Of a stretch of 64,000 nt of DNA, positions 42,201 through 53,811 are shown piece by piece. Both the position numbers and the translations under genes were made by a program. The stretch comes from Hybos culiciformis (taxonomy: Eukaryota; Arthropoda; Insecta; Diptera; Hybotidae): NCBI GenBank assembly GCA_964007475.1, contig OZ023275.1, positions 20,005,829 to 20,069,828 of the forward strand. Direction: 5' to 3'. The notes beneath the pieces were generated by a model. The model was not told the origin of the DNA and made no database searches. It saw nothing but the letters and a program-made list of their open reading frames with translations. Positions within the stretch are counted from its first letter, which is position 1, and every line of letters starts with the position of its first letter.

Positions 42201-45200
42201 AATAAGTAAATCGAAATTCTTGAAAAAGAAAATTCCTTATATGGTGTTCGCATTAGGAGAATATTAGTGGAATATGCTGTTATCCGGAATATTTCAGGAA
42301 TATGAACTGGATTTTTCATATAAAAAAATATTCCGGAATATGTATATTCCACTTTCATATTCTAGTTTGTCAGGGTTAGAATTCTACATTTCTAGTTATT
42401 TTCACTCATTTTTTGAAATTTTGTTATAGTTGGCAACAATTTTTTTGTCAAATTCGAGTCAAAATAAAAAAAAAACAAAATAAAATTGATAACAAGCGAG
42501 ATAAAAAGTCAAAATTTTCAACAACAAAAACTTTTTCTCTTTCTCAATTTTTTTTCACACCATCAAATTCCAGTTCTCATCAAATTTTGTAATGCGAACG
42601 GCAATTTGTTTTCCGGAATATAAGTGGAATTCAAATTATAATGCGAACAAGGTATTACACACATTTTCGGTGAGCTACTCCCACCGGCGTTTGACTAATC
42701 CTAATTTTTATTTCACAGGATACCTTACATTTTTATCCCGTTTTCTCTCAACGATGACAAAACGAACTATATATGTTTCCATCTTCTCCTGCCTGTCTGA
42801 ATGTCGCGCACTTAAATACTAATAAATATTAAACTACTTGACCGATTTCGATAGTATTAATGCCAGAATGTGCACAATCTCGTTCACTTTCAGCCAAGCC
42901 AAAGCATGTGAATCTTCAAGACCATACACAACCGAGTAAAAAACTCGCGAGTTGATGATTTCAAATTGTATTCATATGCAATTTAGGTATATTATATTAA
43001 ATTTTTGAATGGATAATATATAGATATAAGTCGATGATTGGAAATTGTTCAAAGGTTTCATATTGTAGGCAGGAAAATGATATCCCTAAAAGATTCACAT
43101 ATATATATATATATATATATTGCGACTAAGGATTGGACTTGTGGGCTGAAAGCGAATTTCGATTTAAGTTGGTGTAAAAACAGAGAGCGGCATTAGACAA
43201 AATAAAACAATATTCCGGGAATATGTTGAAACGAGGTGTTGATACTGGGCTCTATGCTTCAATTATGAGGTACTGTTTTTTATGACATTTGATATCACTT
43301 CCATATCTGCATTTTTTCATATAATGATGTTTATGGACATACATAACTAGCGAATGCATCAAGATCATAATGCTGCGCCATACCAAATACAAATACAAAT
43401 GGTTATATACAATATTTGCCAAAACATAAACTTTTAAAATAATATAGTTCTCAATTTTTAAGTTTAAAAATGAATATGATAGTTTTAAAAATGCTACGCA
43501 ATCAAAATAGGAAAAAAATAAACACTTCAAATAAATGGATTCTTAAAATTTAAAAAAATAAAAACAAACTATAAAGACATCATGCTGAATTTCTATCCAC
43601 CAGTAAAAATATGAAAGCCAAAGGAAATTTCAAAAATAAAAATAAAACAGCTGCTGGCAATTCTTTAGCAACATAGTCAAGTAGAAGAAAAAATGTATAT
43701 GAAATAAAAATTAATGAAAAAAATTTTCTTTTAAATATTCTATTAAAAAATTAAATTTTTATGCAAATCAAACTTTGAAGGCAAAAAAAAAAGCTTTTTT
43801 CACAATATCTATCTATATATATGTATTATATATGAAAATATCGCGTTTTTAAATTACATAATTTAAAAAAAAATAAAAGGAATATTTTTTTTTTCCTTCA
43901 TATATCCTTGAATACTTTATTATAATTAAACAGCACCCAGTAATTGGTTCAAACAAAAAAAAAAATAAGTAAAAAAATAAATAAATAAACGAAAAATAAT
44001 TTTTCATATCGACATGACATACATACATAAGTGTATATTTATGTTACATACGAAGTGTCAGAATAAGGCGAATGTTGTATACATCAATATGTTGTTGAGA
44101 TATACTTAAGTATACATATGTTATAGTAGTACATTTAGCATGTAATACTAGATGTGAATAGTGTACATAAAAAATAAATATAATCATGAAGTATATGAAA
44201 TAAGCAGTGACAGCAAAATAATAAACTCACAAATGTGATAAGTTGAGTCATTCGAATTCCGAAATGACTTTATCGTTTGCCGAGGGTTTATAATTTGCTA
44301 AGACGCCGATTATATAGCTTAGTGACTAGTGACATAAAATGAACATAACTTATAAGTATTTTTGGTTTAGGAAACTGACTAAAAAGATGGTTATACTATA
44401 TGATTAGTTAGAAACGGTTGGGACATAAGATACAAAATTTAGGGAAGAAAGGAGTAAAATTAACGTTGTAGATTTGTTTTTGGAGAAAGTAGGATTATTA
44501 GATGGCGGTTAATAAGAATTATAAACATCAGCAGAAGTTGGTAATTTCTTTTTTCCAACTTCTGCCGTTGTTATATAAATAATAAGTTCATATAGAAACA
44601 TTTTTAAATTTATATAAATATTTATTTATATTTTTGTCATTTAGAAGAATAGTTTCATATAGTTTATACAACATTTTGTTCATAAAAAAGTTCATATTTT
44701 CATAGATCTTTAAGTAAGTATCGCAGATGCTATTTGAAGGCAATTGATTAGACACATAAATCTTACCGTCAATAGACATTTTTTGCGCTCCAATTTCAAT
44801 CTGGTTATATAATCTACATTCTAGATTTACCTTTCAACGTGCATCGGAGTTTCTGTTTTTATAAATACCAAAAAAAAAAGTTAAATCGTGACCACAAAAC
44901 TATAAAAATGTTTAAGAAATAATAAAAACCAATCAAAGTCTGGCTGCCACTGTATATCAAAATTTGTAAGTTTGTTATTTATTACAGATATTATTCTTAA
45001 TAAAATTATTTTATCTTGCTGGTACGTGATAATTACAATAGCCTCCGCCAACGAAACATAACTATATACACAATTCCTACACTTAGTTCGAAAGTGCTTT
45101 CCATTTTACGATTATCTTGTTTCTATTTTATAACTAACCTGTGCTGATTTTGGATCATCATTTTCGTAATTACATTGGCACCCATCTTCACAGCAAATTC

Positions 45201-45441
45201 TAACTAATTCATGATCACCGCATGAACAGGGCTCTTCATCTTCTTCGGAATAAGCACAGTCCTCACGAATCAATATAATATAATCGGCTTCGAAGAATTC
45301 ATTACGAGTTTCATCAAAAACTACACGATTTTTTCGATGTTGTTGTTGTTGTTGTGTTTGTTGCTGTTGTTGTTGTTGTTGTGATGCAGGACGATTTGTT
45401 TTCTTCAACAGTCCACGTAAAGTTCCATTAATTTCACGCAT
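30219..45441 (-). CDS. Unrecognised insect protein, 969 residues, nine coding exons
   Basis: Coding exons in transcript order: 45441-45139, 35353-35047, 34984-34814, 34157-34012, 33606-33227, 33153-32835, 31997-31452, 31188-30742, 30509-30219 (stop TGA). All junctions are GT-AG and all phases agree, giving 2910 nt. I do not recognise the product. Visible features are a polyglutamine tract (about residues 20-34), then NRVVFDETRNEFFEADYIIL followed by an acidic, cysteine-rich segment (CSCGDHELVRICCEDGCQC). A C-x2-C ladder (CTECAECAEC) falls in exon 2, and KRSVRF at residues 328-333 fits the RVxF docking pattern of protein phosphatase 1. A basic helix MRKTLERNTLRRSLLR precedes SLEERIKLLTC. Serine-, histidine- and proline-rich disordered stretches follow. 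There is no signal peptide or membrane segment. The exon model is well supported; function is unknown. Confidence 0.82.
39047..39238 (+). other. Orphan open frame of 63 codons, possible gene or transposon fragment
   Basis: The plus frame is open from GAA at 39047 to TAA at 39236-39238, without an ATG near its start. It reads charged, protein-like sequence including VGDNALYFDRITDEEFQEIE and ERSHKKDLW, less AT-biased than its surroundings. An AG lies before it (39047-39050 region) and a GT near its end (TG|GTAAAA, 39235). It could be an exon, a degraded retrocopy or transposon coding sequence. I recognise no family. Confidence 0.25.
42245..42649. mobile_element. Possible MITE with 11-bp terminal inverted repeats
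   Basis: TGTTCGCATTA at 42245-42255 is matched by TAATGCGAACA at 42639-42649, with a further internal AATGCGAAC at 42591-42599. Inside, TCCGGAATAT-type words occur near both ends in opposite sense, together with GTGGAAT. No target duplication was seen, so this is weaker than the other elements. Confidence 0.35.
43098..43120. repeat. AT dinucleotide microsatellite
   Basis: An uninterrupted run of alternating A and T of about 23 bases. Confidence 0.9.
45139..45441 (-). CDS. First coding exon of the unnamed gene, with polyQ and cysteine-rich segment
   Basis: It opens MREINGTLRGLLKKTNRP at ATG 45441-45439 and ends ...DDPKSAQ with donor CAG|GTTAGT, in phase 0. That matches the phase-0 acceptor of the next exon at 35353 (AGC CAA AAA TTT). 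The glutamine tract is encoded on the plus strand by TTG/CTG-type triplets (about 45340-45381). The 9.8 kb intron that follows is the largest of the gene. The minus-strand sequence before the ATG (to about 46700) is dominated by long A and T runs and probably holds 5' UTR and promoter, but no core element could be picked. Confidence 0.8.
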
Positions 45442-48400
45442 TTTGTGACCTTGATTTTTTTTTCTGTTTTTTGTTTTTTGTTTTCTTTTTTTTGTGGTTT
45501 ATGCGGTTTACAATTTAATTTAAATTTTTTTTTTCTTCAAGAAAGTTAAAGAAAAATATTTATAAAAAAAAATAAAAATTCGTGTGATTTAATATTGTGT
45601 GTGTAGAGTTATCCTTTTTATCCTTTTGTTTTTTTTTTGTTGTTTCAAAAATTCGATAAATTTTTTATTTTATTTTTTATTTTATTTTTTATAATATTTC
45701 TTAGTAATAATAATAAATTATTATTTAATTAACTTAATTATTAATTTCTTTTTTTTTTTGTTATTTATATTTTCTCTCTATTTCATTTTACTTTCGTCCT
45801 TCGTTGATGGAATTAATATAAAAAAAAAAATTCTCTGAAAAATTTTCCGTCATTAATTTTAGTTTTTTTTTTTTAATTTTCCAAAATTATTAATTTTTTT
45901 TATTTTATGTTTAATATATATTTTTTTTTCGTAGACAAGAAAATATCTTTTTTTTTAATTTTTCCTTCTTAATAAAGGACGAAAAAAATAAAAAAAAAAA
46001 TAAAAAAGGAAAATTCGTTTTTTTTTTGTTCTTTTTTCAATACCAAAACACTTCACAGACTTTTGTTTTAAGGGAAGCAAATTTATGTAGAAAATTTTCT
46101 CGGAAAACTTTTTTTTTTTTTTTGGAAAAGTTTTCAAAAGAAGTTAAAATTTTTATGAGCTGTGTGGAAATTATTTAAAGGACATTTTTAATTTATTTTA
46201 AAATGAAAGAATTTTCTTTTTTTTTTTGTTTAATATTATTGCTTTTTTCACGATACATTTTCTTTTCTTTTTTTTTATGTATATTTTTTTTTATTTAATT
46301 TTTTTTTTCTATGTACAATTTTCATTCATTTTCATATTAAAAATATTTTTTTTTTCTTTTTCTTTTTTTATTTTCTTTGGAAAACTTATTATTTAATTAA
46401 ATATTAGGCTGATTTGGCAAATAATTTTCAAATTTATTTTTTTTTATATTTATTTTTATATTTTTTAAATATTAAAATTTAAATCAATTTTTAATTTTAA
46501 ATAATTTTTAGATTTTAATAAATGTTTTTTTTTTTTTCTACACACACAGAACAGGGGAATAAAACAGAAGTTGTGGGTATATGGATCGATGATGCTGGGA
46601 ACGTTTTTGTGTTTTTTTTTTTGTGCCTTTTGCAAAAAACATATATTTTTTGAAAGGTGAACCTGAAATTTTATTTTTTTTTATTTTTTTAATTTCAAGA
46701 GAAAGTTTTTGTGGTATAGAGAAAAATATTTTGTTATAACTAACAGATTTTCAGTATTTAAATATTAAATATTTGTATAAAGTAAAGGGAAAAAGGTCTA
46801 GGTGGAAAATTTTGATATTCGAACATTTGAAAGAGTCAAGTTGAACATGCTCTTTTTTTGTTGACCGTTCATATGGTTGTAGTTTCACTAGATAATGTGG
46901 ATAGAGATAGTGTAGCATTCAAGTTTTAAACATTTTAGTGTGATTATCAAATTTTTTTTTTCATTTTGTATCGAAAATTTGCAGATTGGAGGCTAAAGAT
47001 AAAATCTTGGTACCAAAATGCATATGCGACAAACACATGTCAAGGGAATAACGTCAAGAACATCTGAAGAGACAAAAAATCATTTGGGGTCAAGTGAAAT
47101 ACTTGAAAGTGTAATATAAATATATAGTTCTATGTCACCAATTATTTTGGTTTTCCTCTGTAGAAATGAGTTAAATACTTCCCTTAATTTCGAAAATTTT
47201 TTTAACCTCACTTTAAACTCTACTATTTTTTTAATGCTTAGTGGAGTCAAAGGATTGATGCTCCAAAACTTAATTAAAGTGTAACAGAAAACTAAGAATT
47301 GAATAAAAACATATGAAGATATCTGGGAAGATTTTAAGAACTTCTTTTACTAACGCAATAAGCTATAAAAATAAAAGAAAAATTTTCGCCTTTTGATGAG
47401 AGTTTTCGAACTAATAGTTATGCTTCAGCCACAATTCTTCTTTTCTTGGATATCTTCATGTTTTGGTATGGAAATTATATTAAATAAAATGTTATAATGC
47501 AATATGAAAAAACGACACATATATTTTAGTATAATTCAATTCATTCCAATTGCAATGTTAAACATATTCTACTAATTTTGAAAGAGCTCTCTAAGTCCAA
47601 TTCATTTTATTGTTATCATTGTAAGCTAATTTTTTATTTTTTTTTTTGTTCTTTTAAGACTCTTAAGAGGTCACTTTAGATATAAACTTTTGAAACAATA
47701 TGTTTTCGATTTTATAATAAATGGAAAAAAGTAGTTTAATCGAGAAACATACTGCTATTACAATTTTTGCATAAAGCGCATGAGTTGCAAACAAAGAAAA
47801 CAAGAGTTATTATTTATAACAAGAGATATTATAATAAGAAATTTTTTAACCTAAAACGTATAAGAGTTAACATTTTTAATTTTTAGGAGTGCGCAATAGA
47901 AAAAACAAATATTTTTTTGCTTTTTTAAAAGTTTTAATGAAATGTCAACCATATGATTTTATTTAAAATTTGAAAATCCAAATAGAGGTATACATTATTT
48001 TGAAAGTTCTGATTTTTTTTGTTTTCTTTGTTATATTTTTTAGTTTAGAAGCTTTTATTTTATGATGTATGTATATGAATAAAGCATAAAAACTGGATTA
48101 CACATATATGTATATTAAAAATCAAATCGAAAATTATATTCTTTTTTATAAACGATTTATGGTATTTTTTCATGCCCTAGTGCAACAAAAAAAAAAAAAA
48201 CATTTTAGAACAGAATAACAAGGACATAATTTAGATTTGCGTTTTTTCAACTCAATATTATAGTTATATGAAATGTAGAAGAGAGTTTATTTATGAATAA
48301 AATATGTATTTTCGCTTTTCTTGGACATAATTATTAATTTTTTTTCTTCCTGATTTTATCTATTAAATGATTTTTAAAATTTTTTATAGACTAGAAAGAT

Positions 48401-49088
48401 ACTAGTTGAGTTTTTATTTGCTATTAACGGCATTATTATAATATCTGTTCTATATATAAATACATAATTAATTTTTTATTGAAATCAAAACAAAAAGATT
48501 ATTTCAGCTATTAATATAATTTTCTATAATTAATATTTATTTATACATATTTATATATACATTTAATTAGTTTGTAAGTGGAATTTAGTTTTATAATATA
48601 TATGTGCAATGCATTGCATATTTGCTGAGTTTTTTTACTAAATTTTTGTAATAAATAAACCTTTTAAACATTATAAACCCGTCTTTGAGTCATCTATGGA
48701 AATTCTTCCCCAGGCACCTTATATCAGATCAACTAAACAACTTTGAGCTTTCAATTCGAGTTCTTGGAAAAGGTATAATAATAGAATATTATATTAATTT
48801 TCATTGAAATACAATTTTAAAATTTATTTAACTGTGAAGAATAGGTGGAGAATAAATGGACGATAATTTTCTTTTTTAGTCAGCTATTTTTCATCTACTG
48901 TAAGCTTGGTACACTTATCCGCTCATTTATTTCAGTGAAGGTCTCTGCAGTAAAGATACACAGCAAGTATCGTTCAGTTGATTGAGAAAGCTGTAATAGC
49001 ATAATAGCAGCTGTCTTCTGTGAAACTTCTTTTTTCACATAAGTATTCATTTTTTTTAATGAATTTAATTAAGTTTATTGATAACTAC

Positions 49089-49185
49089 TTAAGTTCAAAA
49101 TTTCAGCCAATCGGTCCAGCGGTTTAGGCGTGATTGAGGATAGAGAAACAGAGAAACATAGAATTTTCATTTTTATATATTAGAA
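49089..49185 (+). mobile_element. Transposon 3' tail, same family as 53416-53811
   Basis: It has the string TTAAGTTCAAAATTTCAGCC, then CGGTCCAGCGGTTTAGGCGT, GATTGAGGATAGAGAAACAG and a terminal AATTTTCATTTTTATATATTA. This arrangement is shared, with small differences, with 53416-53811. Such tails, ending in a short repeat before TTTTCATTTTTAT, are common at the 3' ends of dispersed elements in insect genomes. The body of the element to the left is not recognisable and the class is undecided. Confidence 0.55.
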
Positions 49186-50244
49186 AGAGATATAGAAAGA
49201 CTTAAAACATAAAACAATTTTTTTTGTAATTTTTTTGCATGCGATAAAGTGGATAAAGTTCGATAAAAAACTGTGTAATTTTGCGTATATTGCCCCGTCG
49301 TGGACTATGAATATATAACAAAGAGCGCGATTTTTTTTAAATTTTCAATTAATAATTTTCGAGGGAATGTTTATCGAGCAACTGTTTTCGAGCAATTGTT
49401 TTTCAACCAATTGTCTTAGAATCCTTTTTTCTCTCATTAGTTAAAAATGGAAAATTCTTCACAAACAATTTATTTTTCAGTATGCTAATTGAATTTAGCT
49501 CACTTTATGATTTCAAATATTTCTAAATGTTAATTTTCACAAAGAAGCATTTGATTGTTTCTTATAAAAGCTTATTTTAAACTTACAATATGGAAGTGAA
49601 ATATTTTCAGCGCAAGCTTTTGAAAATGGAAATGTATCATATATAATTAAAGATGCCAACATAATGAAAAAGGACATAAAAAGTTCAAAAAATGGTTATT
49701 TTTCTTTTCGACAGGAATGAAAAGTTAGTAATATAAATATGTACTTCACTTCAGCAAATCGCAAAAAATATTTACTTTTCTGTTGAATTCAAACATTTTA
49801 AAGTTATTCACAAGTTTGAATCTGAATCTAAGGTCGATGAATAACTTTACATAAATAAATATATATGAAATAAAATAAATAAATCTTCGTTATATAATTA
49901 GACTCAGTTTGAAGTCCGAGACTTTTTTTGTATCTACTCTGAACTACACAAATAATATTTTTTGGAAAAATGTAATCAAAGTTTATCTTTTTAATACTAT
50001 TAGAAACGATTTTTATATCTGACACTAAATCTGTTATTTCCAAAAAATTGAAAAATAAAGACCATTAATACTGATTATTTTGCATTGGTTATGTTAAAAT
50101 ATAATTGAAATGAAATAAGGATAAACAAGGATAATTTTTTAAGCCGTAGGTATTTTGAAAATAAAATACAATATTATCTTATTTATTTCAATATCTATTT
50201 TAATATCTCATCAGATGTTCAAAAAGGCCATTAGAACAAGTCAA

Positions 50245-50675
50245 TATCTGTGTTCAAAAGCCGAAACGTCTTAAATGATGATAAGAAAATTGAGATAATA
50301 TTATAAAGTTGCTTCTTTATTTATGTAGTTTATTTTCATCCTTACCCTTTTTCTTCTATGACAATCCGTTAAGAAGTTATAGACATTGGACAAACGTCCT
50401 AACTAAAATTTTTTTTATTGTGCTTTGGAAAATAATATTAAGTTTACTATGAAAAATGTCTTATTTGCTTCTTATTCAAATAACAGAAGTTTAAACTAAT
50501 AATTTGATAATTTATAAACAAAAAACTGAAACCAAATTTGTTCTCAAAACTTTTCTAAACAAATTACAATTTTTTTAACAATAATATTTTTTGTAATTTA
50601 AAAAAAAGTTTTATTCCGATCTAACTCAAAACAAAGATTTTGCAGATAAGACGTTCTGGCTTTTGAACAGAGATA
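50245..50675. mobile_element. Possible MITE with 29-bp inverted repeats
   Basis: The 29 bases at 50245-50273 (starting TATCTGTGTTCAAAAGCC) match the reverse complement of 50647-50675 at 26 of 29 positions. They are about 370 bp apart and the interior is noncoding. No convincing target duplication is visible beyond AT-rich flanks. Confidence 0.4.
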
Positions 50676-51755
50676 TAATAAATTTTTTGATTATTATAAA
50701 TTGTTATTCGCATTAGTAGCAAATTATTAAGAAATTGTGAGGTAATACATTTGGGCGAAGTGCAAAAGGGATTCGCTTAAGCCATCCGCACGCTTGAGTC
50801 TAATCTGAATTTCCGTTGAACCTAATCTGAAGAGCGGTCAGTAAGAGTACTCGATACTTAAAATTTCCTTTCGAGTATTTCGAGTAATAAATTTTGTTCT
50901 GATGCTTAAGTTTACCATGTTCAAATTTGTAATAATATTACAATTATATTGCGAAAGTATTTTTTGCAATAAGTCACAATCATTCATCCAATCAATTATA
51001 AATAGACTATTTTTGAGTAGTAATAATTTAAATATATTACCAGAATTTAATAATGAAAATGAGTAAGATATAATGTAGAAACTGAATTTATTCAGTCAAA
51101 AGATAACGACAAAAAAAATTATACATAACAATTTAACCGAAAAAAAGCTTAATAATTCAAATATCGAAAAAGAAACTATAGAGCAGAACGAACAGGCTGT
51201 GTTAAGTTAACTTCGACTGCTTGAGAAAAAGTTTTGTCGATATCTGAAACATTTTCAACTAAGCTCAGAAGTTATTACTCCGAAAAGATTACACACGTTG
51301 ATATTTTTAATTCTGTAATTATATCTTTTTTTTTGTAATTTTTTCCAAGAATTGTCGAGTATTTCGAATACCAGAGCTGTAATATTTTCAGGTGAAAAAA
51401 TACTAGAACTTTTTGTAAATCGAGACCTCTCCACCTGAATCATAGTAATTAAATTGAAACAATCTATTTAACTTTCATCAACCACATGTCAAAGCCTAAT
51501 TATTTATATAAGTGATAACTTCTGAACTATATTAATGATTATAAAACATTCTTAGATATAACTCCTTTCCTTAGCTTTGACTGAGTTTAATATGGAATAT
51601 GTGATTGAATTATATAATTTGCTATTAAGTTGCAGCCACAAGCATTTTTATTCGGCTTAATAAGGTTAAAAATAAATTAGCAGTAATTGAAGAATGCAGA
51701 GCACATAATTCCAATTCGCCCAATTTACTCATTGTTCTTATAACATTCCCAAACG

Positions 51756-52041
51756 GTGGGCAGACAGTTGGCCAAATGACATTTCACAATCTGACATTTG
51801 CCCACGGACAATCTGATATTTGCCAATCCGATATTTGAGTCCCCCGTTCCTTTTCACACCTTTTCCAAATTGAAACAAATTTATTTCCAACTTAATTGGT
51901 AAATTTTTTCAAAAAAAAAAGTTTCTTTTTAGTTGAGTATAAGTTTTGTTAAACCAAAAAACTGGTCAAATGTCAGATTGGCAAATGTCCGTGGGCAAAT
52001 TTCAGATTGTCAAATGTCATTTGGGCAACTGTCCGGGAATC
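51756..52041. mobile_element. 286-bp MITE with long inverted repeats and 9-bp target duplication
   Basis: TCCCAAACG flanks both ends exactly (51747-51755 and 52042-52050). The ends are inverted repeats of roughly 85 bp: left GACAGTTGGCCAAATGACAT, right as reverse complement GACAGTTGCCCAAATGACAT, both continuing into CAATCTGA-ATTTGCCCACGGAC. Each arm also has internal direct repeats of the ATCTGACATTTGCC type. A 9-bp duplication suggests a Mutator-like origin, which is an inference. The 80-codon open frame across its right end is not a gene. Confidence 0.8.
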
Positions 52042-52873
52042 TCCCAAACGTATTATATAATAAACCACAAAAAGTACGCTTTCATACAGTTGTACACATT
52101 AATTCATAATTATTTTAGAAATTTACCTTGTATATGGTCTCTAACAGTCAATTGTTTTTATCACTTTTGTAAATTTGGAATAAAATGAGGAATGACATAA
52201 ATTATTTCAGTTCAAAAATTTCCCCTGTCTAAAGACGTATGTTGATCGTAGAAAAATATAATCTAGAAATGTATTTAAATAAAATTTTCTCTGGACAACA
52301 TCATAGAACACTTATTCCTTTATAGAACAATTATTCCTTTATCGATGACAATCTATCTTTTGTAATCGATATTATAAAAAGGCTTCGCACAACACTGTTA
52401 TTGTAAGTGTAAATCCAAAATGAGAGATGAGAGACATTCGTTTTCGTTTTTGAAAAGACTTTATATCAAAACTACTTTTTAAGTTTACCTATAAAAATAC
52501 CTTGATGTTCAGCTAGCATTACACTAATTTTCATCTTATTTAATAGCATCATACATTACCTCTTTATATGGTCATCAGCAGCTTATTATTAGCATGTGCA
52601 TTATTTTGTAGTTGAAGTTCTAATTTTTTCTATTCCCTTGCTTTTTAATGACGTCAATAATAAAAAAAAAAAGTTGTTTGAGTTTCAAGATTTTATATAT
52701 CATATGTGGATATGTTGTTACATAATTATATTTTTTTAATTTTCGGTTCATATGATAATAGTCGAAATACTCGGCTTCGCACAGAAGTCCCGAACACTTT
52801 AATCTAGATTTTGTGCACTAAAAAAACAGAATTTCAAAATTTGTTAAATAGCCACTTCCCCGGTGCCTGAACA

Positions 52874-53412
52874 CATCCAGTCTTCAAAATAGTCGATTTG
52901 AGTCCAACGCTATAATATTTTATCGGAATATACCTAAATTGCAAAACCGCCTTCTAAGGTAGCCCCCGTCTTTGCCTCGGATCAAAAATATAATCAATCG
53001 GGTCCCTAGGCTCTTTATTTTCAAAATTTAAAAATTTTTAAATTTGTTGTATGGTTTCCCAATTGAGCCCTGGGACAACGGTTGGGGGCTTTTCAACATC
53101 CAGTCTTCTAAATAGTCGATTCGAGTTCAACGGCATTTCTAGTACCCTATAGCCACCTGGGGTCTCTAGGCTCCTTATTTTCAAAATTTTAAAATTTCGA
53201 AATTTGTTGTATAGCCTCCTAATTGAGCCCTATGACAACGGTTGGGGGCCTTTCAACATCCAGTTTTTTAAATAGGCTTTTCGGGTCCAACGCAACAACA
53301 TTTTATCGGAATATACCTAAATTGCAAAACCGTCTTCTAAGGTAGCCCCCCCCCCCCGTTGGAGCCTCGGATCAAAATTTCTAGTACCCTATAACCATCT
53401 CGGGGCCCAATC
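52874..53412 (+). repeat. Three related modules of a dispersed repeat
   Basis: Modules start at 52874, 53097 and 53256, each with CATCCAGTCTTC-like sequence, AATAGTCGATT and a TCCAAC or TTCAAC box. Modules one and two share GAGCCCT..GACAACGGTTGGGGG. Modules one and three share TTTTATCGGAATATACCTAA and CTTCTAAGGTAGCCCCC. Modules two and three share ATTTCTAGTACCCTATA. It therefore looks like a mosaic of duplicated blocks inside one non-autonomous element, whose left end may be TACTCGGCTTCGCACAG (about 52770-52788). A run of 13 C lies at about 53346-53358. Confidence 0.6.
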
Positions 53413-53415
53413 CAA

Positions 53416-53811
53416 CTTAAGTTCAAAGTATCAGCCAAATCGGTTCAGCGGTTTAAGCGTGATTGAGGACAGAGGACAGAGAACAGAGAACAGAGAACAG
53501 AGAACAGAGAACAGAGAACAGAGAACAGAGAACAGAGAACAGAGAACAGAGAACAGAGAACAGAGAACAGAGAACAGAGAACAGAGAACAGAGAACAGAG
53601 AACAGAGAACAGAGAACAGAGAACAGAGAACAGAGAACAGAGAACAGAGAACAGAGAACAGAGAACAGAGAACAGAGAACAGAGAACAGAGAACAGAGAA
53701 CAGAGAACAGAGAACAGAGAACAGAGAACAGAGAACAGAGAACAGAGAACAGAGAACAGAGAAATAGAGAAACAGAGAAACAGAGAATTTTCATTTTTAT
53801 TTATAAGAGAG
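53416..53811 (+). mobile_element. Transposon 3' tail with expanded heptamer array
   Basis: TTAAGTTCAAAGTATCAGCC, CGGTTCAGCGGTTTAAGCGT and GATTGAGGACAGAGGACAGA are followed by the array at 53477-53762, then AACAGAGAATTTTCATTTTTAT. Its homologue at 49089-49185 has the same flanks with only two or three repeat units, so the array has expanded in place from the tail repeat. Confidence 0.65.
53477..53762. repeat. Heptanucleotide array, about 41 copies of AGAGAAC
   Basis: A near-perfect 7-bp tandem repeat. Because 7 is not a multiple of 3, every frame of a strand reads the same 21-nt cycle. That gives a repeating seven-residue peptide (ENREQRT on plus, LCSLFSV on minus) with no stop, so long open frames appear on both strands. 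They are artefacts of the repeat. Confidence 0.97.

Larger units (their letters stand above)
35354..45138 (-). other. 9.8 kb intron of the unnamed gene
   Basis: It lies between coding exons one and two. Supported contents are a 64-codon orphan frame (39047-39238, plus), a possible inverted-repeat element (42245-42649) and an AT dinucleotide run (43098-43120). Otherwise it is AT-rich sequence with no coding exon that fits the flanking phases. Confidence 0.65.

Noticed and set aside
44588..44779. ATG followed by a strong donor (GACG|GTAAGA), a possible alternative first exon of the unnamed gene
   Set aside because: The donor is phase 1 while the next exon at 35353 needs phase 0, and the five-codon peptide shows nothing recognisable.
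51946..52188. 80-codon plus-strand open frame
   Set aside because: It reads through the inverted-repeat arm and flank of the 286-bp MITE.
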